A stretch of 64,000 nucleotides of DNA from Rhodoferax mekongensis (GCF_032191775.1 NZ_CP132507.1:2939001-3003000); one strand, 5' to 3'. Counted from the stretch's first letter, positions 38,234 to 48,018 are shown. Program-made: numbers and translations. The notes: a model not told the origin generated them from the sequence alone.

Positions 38234-38270
38234 ACTGGTTGAAAATACAGTTACTGGATAAGAAAACAGT
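38234..38270 (+). promoter_or_regulatory. two tandem LexA operators
   Basis: Two 18-bp boxes ACTG-N10-CAGT lie one base apart: ACTGGTTGAAAATACAGT (38234-38251) and ACTGGATAAGAAAACAGT (38253-38270). Both fit the CTG-N10-CAG SOS box of beta/gamma-proteobacterial LexA. They lie 42-78 bp before the lexA ATG, so LexA should repress itself. Confidence 0.85.
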
Positions 38271-38311
38271 GTGTATAGACACACAGCCCATCCAGAACTC
38301 AAGGAGCCAGT

Positions 38312-38986
38312 ATGCTTGAAAGTCCGAAACTCACTGCCCGCCAGCAACAGATTTTTGATCTGATCCAAAGCGCTATCGCCCGAACGGGTGCGCCGCCCAC
38401 GCGTGCAGAGATTGCCAGTGAGCTCGGATTCAAATCTGCCAATGCGGCCGAAGAGCATTTGCAGGCCCTGGCGCGCAAAGGTGTTATCGAACTTGTGAGT
38501 GGTACCTCACGCGGTATCCGGCTCAAGAGCGATGCGTTGCGCTCCATTCAGGAATCACGGCTGAAGCAATTCTCACTGCCCCTGCCAGGCCTTGCGCAAT
38601 TGGCGCTTCCTCTGGTCGGACGTGTAGCAGCCGGCTCACCCATCCTTGCCCAGGAGCATGTGGATCAAACCTACTACGTGGAGAACAGCCTGTTTCAGCG
38701 TCAACCGGACTACCTGCTGAAGGTACGCGGCATGTCCATGCGCGATGCCGGCATCATGGACGGCGATTTGCTGGCGGTGCAGGCTACGAAGGATGCCAAG
38801 AACGGGCAAATCATCGTGGCTCGCTTGGGGGAAGAAGTAACGGTCAAACGTTTCCGCCGCAACAAGCATCTTATCGAGCTCCATGCAGAAAATCCGGACT
38901 ACCAAACCATCGTGGTTGAACCGGGCGAACCATTTGAAGTTGAAGGTCTCGCCGTAGGCCTGATTCGTAACACCATGTTGATGTAA
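38312..38986 (+). CDS. lexA: SOS-response repressor LexA
   Basis: LexA represses SOS genes and cleaves itself when RecA filaments form. The 224-residue protein has the N-terminal winged helix ([27 protein letters not shown]), the Ala-Gly cleavage site in [15 protein letters not shown], the catalytic Ser in [17 protein letters not shown] and the Lys in EEVTVKRF. Two operators precede it. Possibly cotranscribed with the small frame that follows at 39000. Confidence 0.97.
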   Translation: MLESPKLTARQQQIFDLIQSAIARTGAPPTRAEIASELGFKSANAAEEHLQALARKGVIELVSGTSRGIRLKSDALRSIQESRLKQFSLPLPGLAQLALPLVGRVAAGSPILAQEHVDQTYYVENSLFQRQPDYLLKVRGMSMRDAGIMDGDLLAVQATKDAKNGQIIVARLGEEVTVKRFRRNKHLIELHAENPDYQTIVVEPGEPFEVEGLAVGLIRNTMLM

Positions 38987-38999
38987 ACGGGCGCGAACC

Positions 39000-39329
39000 A
39001 TGACCATCAGTACCCTCGCCTTCAGCCTTTTGGAATGCGTTATTCCGTTGAAGTGGCTCGCCGGAAATCACCCAAAATCCCGGTACCACACAGCCGTAAA
39101 TCACAAAAGCCCGACACATGCGGCACAAAATGCTACCCCTTTTGTAGCAGCTGACGCATACCGCACGTGCGCCAAAGCCTCCCAACCCTTGCAGCCAACG
39201 CCTTTGCGTATCGTGAGGGTCATTGAACGGGGGCAATCCCGCACCCACGTAGGCCGCATGGTAATTTCCGGGCGTATGGCAGACGTATGCGCAGAGCTTG
39301 ATCGACTTGCAGCCTGCGAAGCTGCTTAA
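39000..39329 (+). CDS. small hypothetical protein behind lexA
   Basis: The frame begins ATG ACC 13 nt after the lexA stop and gives 109 residues. The first two thirds look unstructured. The C-terminal part (RIVRVIERGQSRTHVGRMV then SGRMADVCAELDRLAACEAA) looks like real protein and resembles small conserved frames behind lexA in related bacteria. The true start may be internal, giving about 45 residues. I do not know the function. If real, it may be part of the SOS regulon through cotranscription. Confidence 0.5.
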   Translation: MTISTLAFSLLECVIPLKWLAGNHPKSRYHTAVNHKSPTHAAQNATPFVAADAYRTCAKASQPLQPTPLRIVRVIERGQSRTHVGRMVISGRMADVCAELDRLAACEAA

Positions 39330-39375
39330 TAAGCGGGGCGGGTAATCCCGCTCTCTCACGTCGCCGCAAGGCACA

Positions 39376-40392
39376 ATGTCGTCTATGAACATAGTGATTC
39401 TTGACGATTACCAAGACGCAGTGCGCAAGCTGAATTGCGCTGCCAAGCTCGACGCCTACCAAGCCAAGGTGTACACCAACACCGTCAAGGGACTGGGCCA
39501 GCTCTCCGTCCGCTTGAAGGACGCAGATATCATCGTTCTTATCCGTGAACGCACTCAGATTGCCCGCGCCCTGATCGACAAACTTCCCCGACTCAAACTG
39601 ATCGCCCAAACAGGTAAGGTAGGCGCTCATCTCGATGTGCAAGCATGCACCGAAAAGGGCATAGCCGTTGCAGAGGGCGTCGGGTCGCCCATCGCACCTG
39701 CAGAACTTACTTGGGCACTCATCATGGCGGCGATGCGCCGACTGCCTCAGTACATAGGCAACCTAAAGCATGGCGCATGGCAACAGTCCGGTTTGAAGGC
39801 TGGCTCCATGCCGCCCAACTTCGGTATCGGCAGTGTCCTTCGGGGAAAAACGTTGGGAATCTGGGGCTATGGACGTATCGGCCAACTTGTCGCCGGATAT
39901 GGCAAAGCATTTGGAATGCAAGTCGTCATTTGGGGAAGTGAAAACTCTCGCGAGAAGGCCGCAGCAGATGGTTACGCGGCGGCTTTGGACAGGGAGTCTT
40001 TTTTCTCTCATTGCGATGTCGTCTCTTTACACTTGCGCTTAAGCGACGAAACGCGAAGCATCGTGACATCCGCAGATCTCGCTTGCATGAAAACGACGGC
40101 CTTGCTGGTCAATACCTCGCGCGCCGAGCTGATCGAAAACGATGCCTTGATCAGCGGCCTCAACCGGGGACGCCCTGGAATGGCCGCCATCGACGTATTT
40201 GAAGCAGAACCCATTCTTCAGGGCCACGCATTGTTGAGGCTGGAAAACTGCATCTGCACTCCACACATCGGCTATGTGGAGCAGGACAGCTATGAGCTCT
40301 ACTTCAGCGCCGCCTTTGACAATGTAGTCAACTACATCAAGGGAACACCTTCCAACATCATCAATCCCGGCGCATTACAGGTCCGTCGTTAA
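39376..40392 (+). CDS. D-2-hydroxyacid dehydrogenase family protein
   Basis: The 338-residue protein has the family's N-terminal half (IVILDDYQDAVRKL), the Rossmann motif LGIWGYGRIGQLVAGYGKAFG (about 157-176), the catalytic Arg in LVNTSRAELIEND, the Glu in DVFEAEPIL and the His in CTPHIGYVEQDSYELYF. It belongs to a different branch from the dehydrogenase at 17729 and is probably NAD-dependent. The substrate is unknown. Confidence 0.85.
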   Translation: MSSMNIVILDDYQDAVRKLNCAAKLDAYQAKVYTNTVKGLGQLSVRLKDADIIVLIRERTQIARALIDKLPRLKLIAQTGKVGAHLDVQACTEKGIAVAEGVGSPIAPAELTWALIMAAMRRLPQYIGNLKHGAWQQSGLKAGSMPPNFGIGSVLRGKTLGIWGYGRIGQLVAGYGKAFGMQVVIWGSENSREKAAADGYAAALDRESFFSHCDVVSLHLRLSDETRSIVTSADLACMKTTALLVNTSRAELIENDALISGLNRGRPGMAAIDVFEAEPILQGHALLRLENCICTPHIGYVEQDSYELYFSAAFDNVVNYIKGTPSNIINPGALQVRR

Positions 40393-40417
40393 GGCAACGG
40401 CTGGCCCAAGGATTCAC

Positions 40418-42421
40418 TCAACGCGGAGGCTTGCCCGTCGCAGGTGCAATTCCGGAGATATCAAAGTCAATCAGGTTGTCCGCCGCTGGGCTGTCCGGTA
40501 CTTGGACCATGTCCGGCACGTCCAACTCAAGGTCCACTTCCTGGAAAGGTTGCGGAATGGTAGGCAACGCAACCTCAATCGGACCCGTGGAGGTAGCTTG
40601 GGCCGGAACGTCCTTGGCTGCAACCTTGCTCGCACTGAATGCGGCTGGTGCACCGTCCAATGCATTGACCAGACGGCTACCAATTGCGTGAAGCAACAAC
40701 AACTCTTTGAAAGCGTCGAGCTCGAACTCCAGATGGGCCGCACTATCGGGTAGACGCACCATACAATTTTCCAGGAAGTCAAGAGCCTCGCGAGAAGGCC
40801 ATAGCTTCACCAGGTGCGCGCATAACTCAGGATAGGCCTCCAGGCCCTCACCTGACTTCAGGAAGTCGCTGTAACCCGGAACTTGCCCGGTGAACACGGC
40901 GTTGAATTCTTCGCGGTAGCGGTCGAATTCGTCCTTCCGGCTCAAGGTGTGGAATATCTTCAGCAGATCCAGGCACACCAGCGGATTGAAGTCGACCGAA
41001 TCAGCAACATGCCCCTCCAAAAGTTCAATGGCATCCTCGTACTGCCCCAAGGTCATGAAGAACTCGGCTTGCTGGCGGATGTCCAACATCTCTTGGGTGT
41101 TTATCGCGCGGAGGCTACCCGACAGGCTGTTGGAGAAATCACGCAACCCCATCAACCGCGATGACCTGGGGCTTTGCAACACTGGTGTAGCCGCCACATC
41201 CTGAGAAACAGACCCCTGCACGGTTTTTCCTGATGGCAAGTCAAAATCAAGCTCAAGATCTACGTTGAGTGACTTCGGTGGTACAGTGACTTTGGGAACA
41301 GCGGTATCGACGCTCACATTGGCTTTACTGATGGCCTCTGGAACGGCATCCAGTCCTTGGGCAACTTCAGCATCCGGCTTGAACGCAGACTCGGGGCCCG
41401 AAATCGCCCCCGCCTCACCCCGCCACCAAGGACTACCCTCTGCCGCCCGTTGCTGACGGCGAATGATCCAAAAGCCCCCACCAACCATCAGCAGGATCAA
41501 GGCGCCAAGCCCGAACACCACGGGGTTCCAATAACGCTCGCTCTCTGCGCGCTGCAAGCGCTCGCTCAAATCTTTGACCTGGCGTTGGTTCTGCCCAGAA
41601 GCCTCGCTCAAATTCTGGATGCTGGCCTCCAAACTTTTGAGTCTCGCAGCGTCTTGAAGCACATCCTCCGGTGTGAGATTGAGCGCGCGCCAGAGGGCAG
41701 CGGCCTCGCCGCGCCTCTGCGCATCCTCCGTCGGTGTGCTGAGCAGCTCTGGAGTCGCCTTCAATGTGGGATCACGCTCCACCGAAAGGTCCAGCGGGGC
41801 AAGCTTGAGCCTTGCTTTACCGGAAGGGCTTGGCTTGGCTACCAGCGCCGTGGACGGAGGAGCCGACCTACTTGCGCTGACTTGGGCCTTGGGAGCTGAT
41901 CTCACCCCCTCTTTGCCCACCGAAGGCGCAGACGAGTTACTGACCGGAGTTTGGGGAAGGATATCGGTTTGCGCAGGTCTTGCGGGAGGACTTGACGCGG
42001 TAGTTGCGTTGGTAACAGAGGAACCAGTTGAGATTTCTGACGCCACATCAGCCAACAATACATATCGACGTGACGCTTTTGCACCGCAGGTTGAGCGCAA
42101 ATAAACAGTAACTACCGGCTCATCGACGGGGAGCTTGGAACTGATGCGAACCTGCCATGTTTGCCCTGCCACAGCGGGCTCACCATTGACAGATACCTTG
42201 CCGCCTTCCACTTTGTTTTCGCCATAAAAGACATCTGCCTCGAAGCAAAGATCAGACACATCCTCGTCAGGGGCCGCTGATAGGGAGACGGAGAGATTGA
42301 GAGGCTGAGCAACGATGGCCGCTCCTTTCGCACGGCCTAATGTGAGTGCGTTGCTGCTCATCGACAAGACAAGCAACATGGCCGCGAATGCGCAAGAATT
42401 GAATTTGAAAACGGGCTTCAT
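40418..42421 (-). CDS. FimV-like membrane protein
   Basis: The 667-residue protein has a signal peptide (about 1-25, ending SSNALTLGRAKG) and a FimV-type periplasmic N-terminal domain. After these come a Pro/Ser/Ala-rich linker, a coiled coil (about 262-295), one membrane helix (about 299-320) and a cytoplasmic acidic part. That part holds TPR-like helices (QQAEFFMTLGQYEDAIELL, about 450-520). It resembles FimV, the organiser of polar type IV pili, but I do not see a LysM motif, and the C-terminal FimV domain is uncertain. I use the ATG at 42421; upstream in-frame ATGs would hide the signal peptide. Confidence 0.75.
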   Translation of the reverse strand: MKPVFKFNSCAFAAMLLVLSMSSNALTLGRAKGAAIVAQPLNLSVSLSAAPDEDVSDLCFEADVFYGENKVEGGKVSVNGEPAVAGQTWQVRISSKLPVDEPVVTVYLRSTCGAKASRRYVLLADVASEISTGSSVTNATTASSPPARPAQTDILPQTPVSNSSAPSVGKEGVRSAPKAQVSASRSAPPSTALVAKPSPSGKARLKLAPLDLSVERDPTLKATPELLSTPTEDAQRRGEAAALWRALNLTPEDVLQDAARLKSLEASIQNLSEASGQNQRQVKDLSERLQRAESERYWNPVVFGLGALILLMVGGGFWIIRRQQRAAEGSPWWRGEAGAISGPESAFKPDAEVAQGLDAVPEAISKANVSVDTAVPKVTVPPKSLNVDLELDFDLPSGKTVQGSVSQDVAATPVLQSPRSSRLMGLRDFSNSLSGSLRAINTQEMLDIRQQAEFFMTLGQYEDAIELLEGHVADSVDFNPLVCLDLLKIFHTLSRKDEFDRYREEFNAVFTGQVPGYSDFLKSGEGLEAYPELCAHLVKLWPSREALDFLENCMVRLPDSAAHLEFELDAFKELLLLHAIGSRLVNALDGAPAAFSASKVAAKDVPAQATSTGPIEVALPTIPQPFQEVDLELDVPDMVQVPDSPAADNLIDFDISGIAPATGKPPR

Positions 42422-42675
42422 TGTGACAAATGATTCTCGCACATCTCCCTGCAAGGTTCGCGCCATGAAATAAGAGGGAAAACCACCCCACAACGCTGGT
42501 TCTTCAAGCAGGCCCGCGTTCAAAAAACGAGATGCCCAAAAAACAAAGTCGGGGCGAATGGCAGAGCGGAATATCCCCCCAGACGCCAACGAGACAACAA
42601 ATGCTCCGCGCGATGGTCCCCGGGGTGACAATTCCTACCTGCAGCTTCCGAATTCAGTCACGCAAAAGACAGGCT

Positions 42676-43395
42676 ATGGACGAACCCATTCTTACTATCG
42701 AAGAACGCTCTGCCATCAATGGTGGACGCTGGTTTTCAACGCTTTCACCTTCACTTAAACACGACATCCTTCGATGCGCATTTGTCAAACGCTTCAAAGA
42801 CGGCGACCTGATCGCTGCTCGCGGGGAACCACCGGAAGAGTGGATCGCCTGCGCGAAAGGGGCTGTGAGGGTGAGTTCGACTTCCATCTCTGGAAAGCAA
42901 ATCACGTTGACCTATGTCGAGCCGGGCATCTGGTTTGGCGACGTGGCGATCTTCGATGGAGACCGGCGCACGCACGATGCCTACGCACACGGGGACACTA
43001 CGATTCTGTGTGTCGCCAAGGCCGACTTCAAAAAGATTCTGGCGACCCATGTGGAACTGTACGAGGCAATGCTACGGCTGCACGCTCGACGTATCAGGCA
43101 ACTGTACGGCTTGGTCGAGGACCTGAACACCCTGCCACTCAGGGCCAGGCTCGCCAAACAGCTTTTGCATTTGGTGCGCAGCTATGGCGTTCCTTCGCTG
43201 AGCGACGGCAGCGAGGTTCGCATCGGTCTTCAGTTGGCCCAAGAGGAACTTGCGCAGTTGCTGGGTGCATCACGTCAACGCGTCAACCAGGAGCTCAAAG
43301 CCATGGAACGCGAAGAGGCCATTCGTATAGAACCAGGCGGCTTGGTCATCCGGGATCGGGCTGCGCTCATGCGGGTCATCGAGTCCGACAGTTAA
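42676..43395 (+). CDS. Crp/Fnr family transcription regulator
   Basis: The 239-residue protein has a cyclic-nucleotide-binding-like N-domain (about 20-135, with FKDGDLIAARGEPPEEW and GIWFGDVAIFDG). Its C-terminal winged helix-turn-helix includes LAQEELAQLLGASRQRVNQEL (about 180-200). The cysteines of Fnr iron-sulfur binding are absent. The ligand is not deducible. It lies 33 bp before the phosphotransferase gene in the same direction and may control the two downstream genes. Start ATG at 42676; earlier frame is not conserved-looking. Confidence 0.85.
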   Translation: MDEPILTIEERSAINGGRWFSTLSPSLKHDILRCAFVKRFKDGDLIAARGEPPEEWIACAKGAVRVSSTSISGKQITLTYVEPGIWFGDVAIFDGDRRTHDAYAHGDTTILCVAKADFKKILATHVELYEAMLRLHARRIRQLYGLVEDLNTLPLRARLAKQLLHLVRSYGVPSLSDGSEVRIGLQLAQEELAQLLGASRQRVNQELKAMEREEAIRIEPGGLVIRDRAALMRVIESDS

Positions 43396-43428
43396 ACCTT
43401 TCCTCTATCAACTACACAATGCACGTGC

Positions 43429-44514
43429 ATGAGTGAATTCGATCATTTTGTAGGCACACGCAGTGTGTCAGGCTCGCATGCCTTGGACGAGACAGCCCTG
43501 CATCAATGGCTGCTTCAACATCTCCCGGGCTACGCCGGACCCTTGGCTATCGAAATGTTCAAGGGGGGCCAATCCAATCCCACCTACAAGCTCAACACGC
43601 CGCAGCGAAGTTATGTCATGCGGGCCAAACCCGGGCCTTCAGCAAAGCTCCTTCCTTCGGCCCATGCCATCGAACGTGAATTTGCGGTGATGCAGGGGCT
43701 TAAGGACAGCGCTGTACCGGTTCCGGAGATGCTGTGTTTGTGTGAAGACGAAAGCGTCATCGGGCGAGCTTTCTACGTCATGGAGTTCATGCAGGGCCGG
43801 GTACTGTGGGACCAATCGCTGCCCGGCATGACCCGTGCGCAACGCGCTGCCATCTACGACGAAATGAACCGGGTGATCTCGGCGCTTCACACCGTGCCTT
43901 TTGACGAAAAAGGGTTGACAAGTTACGGCAAACCCGGAAACTACTTCGAACGCCAGATTGGCCGGTGGAGCAAGCAATACGTCGCATCCATCACGCAGCC
44001 CATTCCGGAAATGGACCGTTTGATGGAGTGGCTCCCTGCTCATATTCCGCCCATGGCTAGGGATGAATCCATCGTCAGTATTGTTCACGGTGACTACCGG
44101 TTGGACAACTTGATGTTCTCCACTGGAGAGCCCAAGGTTTTGGCGGTGCTGGACTGGGAGCTTTCCACTCTGGGCCACCCACTGGCAGATTTCAGCTACC
44201 ACTGCATGACATGGCACATTCCACCCGGCGCCTTCCGGGGCATTGGTGGACTGGATCACGCAGACCTCGGAATCCCCTCTGAGTCGGACTACATCGCGAA
44301 GTACTGTGAACGCACGGGTCTGGCTACTCCTGATCAATTGAAGGCGGACTGGAACTTCTACATGGCCTACAACATGTTCCGCATTGCAGCCATCCTGCAA
44401 GGCATCGCCAAACGCGTTGAAGCGGGAACAGCATCCAGTGCACAAGCCGTGAGCTCCGCAGCCGGTGCCAAGCCCCTGGCGCAACTGGCTTGGACCTTTG
44501 CCTCCCGCGGCTAA
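43429..44514 (+). CDS. aminoglycoside-phosphotransferase-like kinase (ACAD10/11 type)
   Basis: The 361-residue protein is a phosphotransferase-fold kinase with VHGDYRLDNLMF (catalytic Asp and Asn) and LAVLDWELSTLGHPLADF (metal Asp). This group is the bacterial counterpart of the kinase domain of acyl-CoA dehydrogenases 10/11. In those proteins the kinase phosphorylates 4-hydroxyacyl-CoA so that a dehydrogenase partner can act on it. Here the partner gene lies 39 bp downstream, which supports that role. Confidence 0.85.
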   Translation: MSEFDHFVGTRSVSGSHALDETALHQWLLQHLPGYAGPLAIEMFKGGQSNPTYKLNTPQRSYVMRAKPGPSAKLLPSAHAIEREFAVMQGLKDSAVPVPEMLCLCEDESVIGRAFYVMEFMQGRVLWDQSLPGMTRAQRAAIYDEMNRVISALHTVPFDEKGLTSYGKPGNYFERQIGRWSKQYVASITQPIPEMDRLMEWLPAHIPPMARDESIVSIVHGDYRLDNLMFSTGEPKVLAVLDWELSTLGHPLADFSYHCMTWHIPPGAFRGIGGLDHADLGIPSESDYIAKYCERTGLATPDQLKADWNFYMAYNMFRIAAILQGIAKRVEAGTASSAQAVSSAAGAKPLAQLAWTFASRG

Positions 44515-44553
44515 AACCCAAACTACCCCCGACAGATTCCCAATGGAGACACC

Positions 44554-45828
44554 ATGGACTTTGACTATTCGCCCAAAACCAAAGAGCTGCAACAACGATT
44601 GCTGCGCTTCATGGATGAGTTCATCTATCCCGCCGAAAGCGCCTACCACGCTGAAATCGCGGCCAACTCTGCCGCAGGCAAACGATGGACACCGCTGCAA
44701 ACCATAGAGTCACTCAAACCCAAAGCGCAGGCAGCGGGGCTGTGGAATCTGTTTTTGCCGGTCGACAGTGCCGAAGCAGCCGGTTTTCATGGTGCTGGAC
44801 TCACCAACCAGGAATACGCCCCGTTGGCCGAAATCATGGGACGGGTCATGTGGTCCAGCGAGGTGTTCAACTGCTCGGCACCTGACACAGGCAATATGGA
44901 AACGATTGCCCGATATGGCTCGGAGGAGAGCAAACAGCGCTGGCTGAAACCGCTGATGGACGGAAAAATCCGTTCGGCATTTGCCATGACCGAACCGGCA
45001 GTCGCGTCCAGCGATGCCACCAATATCGAGACGCGCATCGAACGCCAAGGCGATGAATACGTCATCAACGGGCGTAAATGGTGGATTTCCGGGGCTGGTG
45101 ATCCACGTTGCTCGATCTACATCACGATGGGAAAAACAGACCCTGACGCACCACGCCATTCGCAGCAAAGCATGGTGCTGGTGCCAGCAGACACCCCGGG
45201 CATCAAAATTTTGCGCCCATTGAACGTTTTTGGCTACGACGACGCACCACACGGCCACATGGAAATGGTGTTCGACAACGTTCGTGTGCCGGTCGGCAAC
45301 ATCTTGCTAGGTGAAGGACGCGGCTTTGAGATCGCCCAAGGGCGCCTCGGACCCGGTCGCATACACCATTGCATGCGTTTGATCGGCTTGGCCGAACGCT
45401 CGCTGGAGCTGATGTGCAAACGCGCCAGCAGCCGGATTGCTTTCGGAAAGCCAGTAGCAGCCCAGACGGTAACGCAGGAGCGCATTGCAGAGGCCCGCTG
45501 CAAGATCGATATGGCGCGGCTGTTGACACTGAAGGCCGCTTGGATGATGGACATGGGCGGCAACAAGTTCGCCAAAAATGAAATAGCCATGATCAAAGTC
45601 GTCGCTCCCAACATGGCTTGCGAAGTCATTGATTGGGCCATGCAGGCACATGGCGGCGGTGGCATGTGCGATGACTTCCCCCTCGCATATGCCTACACCT
45701 GTGCGCGCACGCTCCGCTTTGCCGATGGCCCGGACGAAGTGCACCGCAATGCCATTGCGAAACTGGAGTTGGGGAAATACGCAGTGAATCCCAAGCCGGT
45801 GGAAATGCCCATTACCCGAGGCTGCTGA
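44554..45828 (+). CDS. acyl-CoA dehydrogenase (ACAD10/11-like)
   Basis: The 424-residue flavoprotein has the acyl-CoA dehydrogenase signatures [34 protein letters not shown] and [19 protein letters not shown], and the C-terminal [19 protein letters not shown]. With the kinase-fold protein encoded just upstream, it probably works in breakdown of 4-hydroxy fatty acids, by analogy with mammalian ACAD10/11. A terminator follows. Confidence 0.9.
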   Translation: MDFDYSPKTKELQQRLLRFMDEFIYPAESAYHAEIAANSAAGKRWTPLQTIESLKPKAQAAGLWNLFLPVDSAEAAGFHGAGLTNQEYAPLAEIMGRVMWSSEVFNCSAPDTGNMETIARYGSEESKQRWLKPLMDGKIRSAFAMTEPAVASSDATNIETRIERQGDEYVINGRKWWISGAGDPRCSIYITMGKTDPDAPRHSQQSMVLVPADTPGIKILRPLNVFGYDDAPHGHMEMVFDNVRVPVGNILLGEGRGFEIAQGRLGPGRIHHCMRLIGLAERSLELMCKRASSRIAFGKPVAAQTVTQERIAEARCKIDMARLLTLKAAWMMDMGGNKFAKNEIAMIKVVAPNMACEVIDWAMQAHGGGGMCDDFPLAYAYTCARTLRFADGPDEVHRNAIAKLELGKYAVNPKPVEMPITRGC

Positions 45829-45831
45829 AAC

Positions 45832-45866
45832 AAAAAGAGCATCCAACTCCGGATGCTCTTTTTTTT
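45832..45866 (+). terminator. terminator of the phosphotransferase/dehydrogenase operon
   Basis: AAAAAGAGCATCC and GGATGCTCTTTTTTTT arms 3 bp after the stop codon of the dehydrogenase gene. Confidence 0.93.
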
Positions 45867-45900
45867 ATAGCTGCCCACGCACAGCGCGCGGGCGCTAGAA
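45865..45900 (+). repeat. dispersed repeat copy
   Basis: TTATAGCTGCCCACGCACAG and GCGGGCGCTAGAA matches the two ends of the repeat at 17621-17676. It is directly behind the terminator. Confidence 0.5.
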
Positions 45901-45917
45901 CGCAATTTGATGTCGAA

Positions 45918-47156
45918 TTACCAAGGCGAATTGGGCATCCCGGACCACAGCTCATCGAGATCAGGGAACTTCCATTTCGCCGGGTCTTCACGGCTGACGA
46001 TCTTGTCGGTAATTCCCGGGCGGGACAGGTCCACGATCTCGGGAACGATACGCATATGGGATTTGGTGGAGTAAAAGACTTTGACACAGGGCGTCGTCAA
46101 AGATTTGGCCGTCTGCTCTACCACCACCCCCAGGCGACCGGAACTCAGCTGCACCAATGAACCGATGGGATAGATACCCAAACTTTTGACAAACGCCTGG
46201 AAGACCTTGCTGTCAAAGTGGCCGCTCGCCCACTCCGCCATCTTCCGCAAGGACTCAGCAGGATCCCACCCCGACTTGTAGGGACGGTTGGAGGTAATTG
46301 CATCGTAGACGTCGCACACTGCACCCATCTTGGCAAACAGGCTGATCTGCTCACCCTTCAGGCCTTTCGGGTAGCCAGACCCGTCCACCTTCTCGTGGTG
46401 GTGCAGACACACATCCAGCACCATGGGATCCACGGCATTGCCAGTTTGCAGCAATCGATAACCTTCTTCAGGGTGCTTCTTGATGATTGCGAACTCGGCA
46501 TCGGTCAGTTTGCCCGGCTTGTTCAAGACATCCATGGGCATGGCGGCTTTGCCTAGGTCATGCATGAGGCCGGCTATCCCTGCAGAGCGGGTTTCCTCCT
46601 CGCTCAAACCCAACTGTTTGGCCAGCGCCACCATCATGGCGCAGACAGCCACAGAATGCATGTACGTGTAGTCGTCAGCAGTCTTCAGGCGGGCGAGACT
46701 GATCAACGCGCCTGGATTGCGGGTCACTGAGTCCGAGATCTCCTGCACGAGCTGTTTCGCTCCACCCGTATCCACCGTTTTCCCCATCCGGGCTTCCTGG
46801 AACATCGAAAGCACCGCCTGCTTGGACTGATGACAAATCTTTGCCGCCCGCGCCAACTCTTCTTGCACTGACAGAGGCGCCACGTCCCGAGTGGATGCAA
46901 CCGCTTCACGCAGCTCAGCTTCGACCAGTTCCTCGGAGTCCGATTCGGAAACTGCAGTTTCACCTACCGCAACATCAAGCCCTTTGCTGGAGTCGATCCA
47001 AACCTCGCGAATGGCGCTTGCGCGAATGGTGGTGATGTCTTTAGGATCAGTAATAACGAAGCCAGACCGCCAGAAAGGGTGCTCCATCCAAGAGCCGCAA
47101 AACTCCTTCAGGTGCATTCCTACGACGAGCTGCTCCACTGCAATTTTCTTAAGCAT
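45918..47156 (-). CDS. HD-GYP domain cyclic-di-GMP phosphodiesterase
   Basis: The 412-residue protein has an N-terminal DUF3391-type region (KKIAVEQLVVGMHLKEFCGSW, to about residue 140) and an HD-GYP domain. The domain carries the HD metal motif GLMHDLGKAAMP and the HHHEKVDGSGYPKGLKGEQI loop. Such enzymes degrade cyclic di-GMP and influence motility and biofilm. All visible metal ligands are kept. Standing alone; convergent with the terminator at 45832. The gap 47157-47270 holds its promoter region and nothing else I can name. Confidence 0.92.
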   Translation of the reverse strand: MLKKIAVEQLVVGMHLKEFCGSWMEHPFWRSGFVITDPKDITTIRASAIREVWIDSSKGLDVAVGETAVSESDSEELVEAELREAVASTRDVAPLSVQEELARAAKICHQSKQAVLSMFQEARMGKTVDTGGAKQLVQEISDSVTRNPGALISLARLKTADDYTYMHSVAVCAMMVALAKQLGLSEEETRSAGIAGLMHDLGKAAMPMDVLNKPGKLTDAEFAIIKKHPEEGYRLLQTGNAVDPMVLDVCLHHHEKVDGSGYPKGLKGEQISLFAKMGAVCDVYDAITSNRPYKSGWDPAESLRKMAEWASGHFDSKVFQAFVKSLGIYPIGSLVQLSSGRLGVVVEQTAKSLTTPCVKVFYSTKSHMRIVPEIVDLSRPGITDKIVSREDPAKWKFPDLDELWSGMPNSPW

Positions 47157-47270
47157 AAAGGCCTGCTAGTGCACCAACGAATATGCGATTGAGCGTTGTT
47201 TCGACAACTGCTTCCGCCGGGTTTCAGTATAGGCTATGCACTGATAAACACAGGTCGCACATGATGTGCT

Positions 47271-47897
47271 TCAATGCAAATGTCGAGGTTTACGCCCGCC
47301 ACCGCGTCCACTCGATGATCCGCCGGAACCACGGGGTGGCTTTCCAATTTCCAGTGAGTTCACCAAATCGTCAAAACGCTGGGAGAAAAGTTTGTCGATC
47401 TCCGCAACGACCCCTCCCAATTCGGAACCATCGAAATGCCGCTCCATCAAATTCACCATATCCTGAACAAGAATGTCCCTCTGGACTTGCATGATGGCGG
47501 CCGGATCCGGTCCGACAAATAGCATCACGAAATCGTCGCGAGACTCCGTGCCTGGCGTAGCGTCCTCTTCGTCGAATTCAGCATCGTAAAAAGTGATTTC
47601 AATCGCAGCACCTGACGAGGCGACTTCATTGAGGTTCATACAAACCTCATCCAGGGTCTGACGGAAATCATCGTCACCGGGAACGGTCCAGCACATACGC
47701 AAAACATGCTCCTGGGCATCCATTTGAATGCCTGGCTCATCCTCGTAGCTACTTTTTGCACCCTCTGCCAAAGACTTGGCTCCAGCGTATCGCCAAAGCG
47801 GCTTAAGCGCATCCTGGAGCTGGATATAGGTGACTTCGGGACGCAACACGATCTGACCGTGAACGTGAATTTCAAACGTGGCGTTGAATCGTGACAT
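47271..47897 (-). CDS. hypothetical protein conserved-looking, beta-rich
   Basis: The 208-residue protein begins MSRFNATFEIHVHGQIVLRP. It has a compact mixed domain to about residue 180 and ends in a disordered, Gly/Ser/Arg-rich tail (SSSGRGGGRKPRHLH). I recognise no motif; the sequence looks like a family of unknown function found in Burkholderiales. The ATG is only 16 nt downstream of the 3' end of the split tRNA-Leu gene, so it may be transcribed from the same tRNA operon. Its expression could then depend on what happens to the intron. Confidence 0.75.
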   Translation of the reverse strand: MSRFNATFEIHVHGQIVLRPEVTYIQLQDALKPLWRYAGAKSLAEGAKSSYEDEPGIQMDAQEHVLRMCWTVPGDDDFRQTLDEVCMNLNEVASSGAAIEITFYDAEFDEEDATPGTESRDDFVMLFVGPDPAAIMQVQRDILVQDMVNLMERHFDGSELGGVVAEIDKLFSQRFDDLVNSLEIGKPPRGSGGSSSGRGGGRKPRHLH

Positions 47898-48018
47898 AAG
47901 ACTCTATTTGGATGGTGCCTGAGACCGGAATCGAACCGGTACGCCCGTTATTCACGAAGCGGCGGAGTTGGGTCGCCAGCCAACCCTTACATTACTGCAG
48001 GTATCAACAGGCTCCCAC

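Noticed and set aside
37227..38291. longer asparaginase start at 38291
   Set aside because: It would read through both LexA operators and add a stretch not typical of the family.
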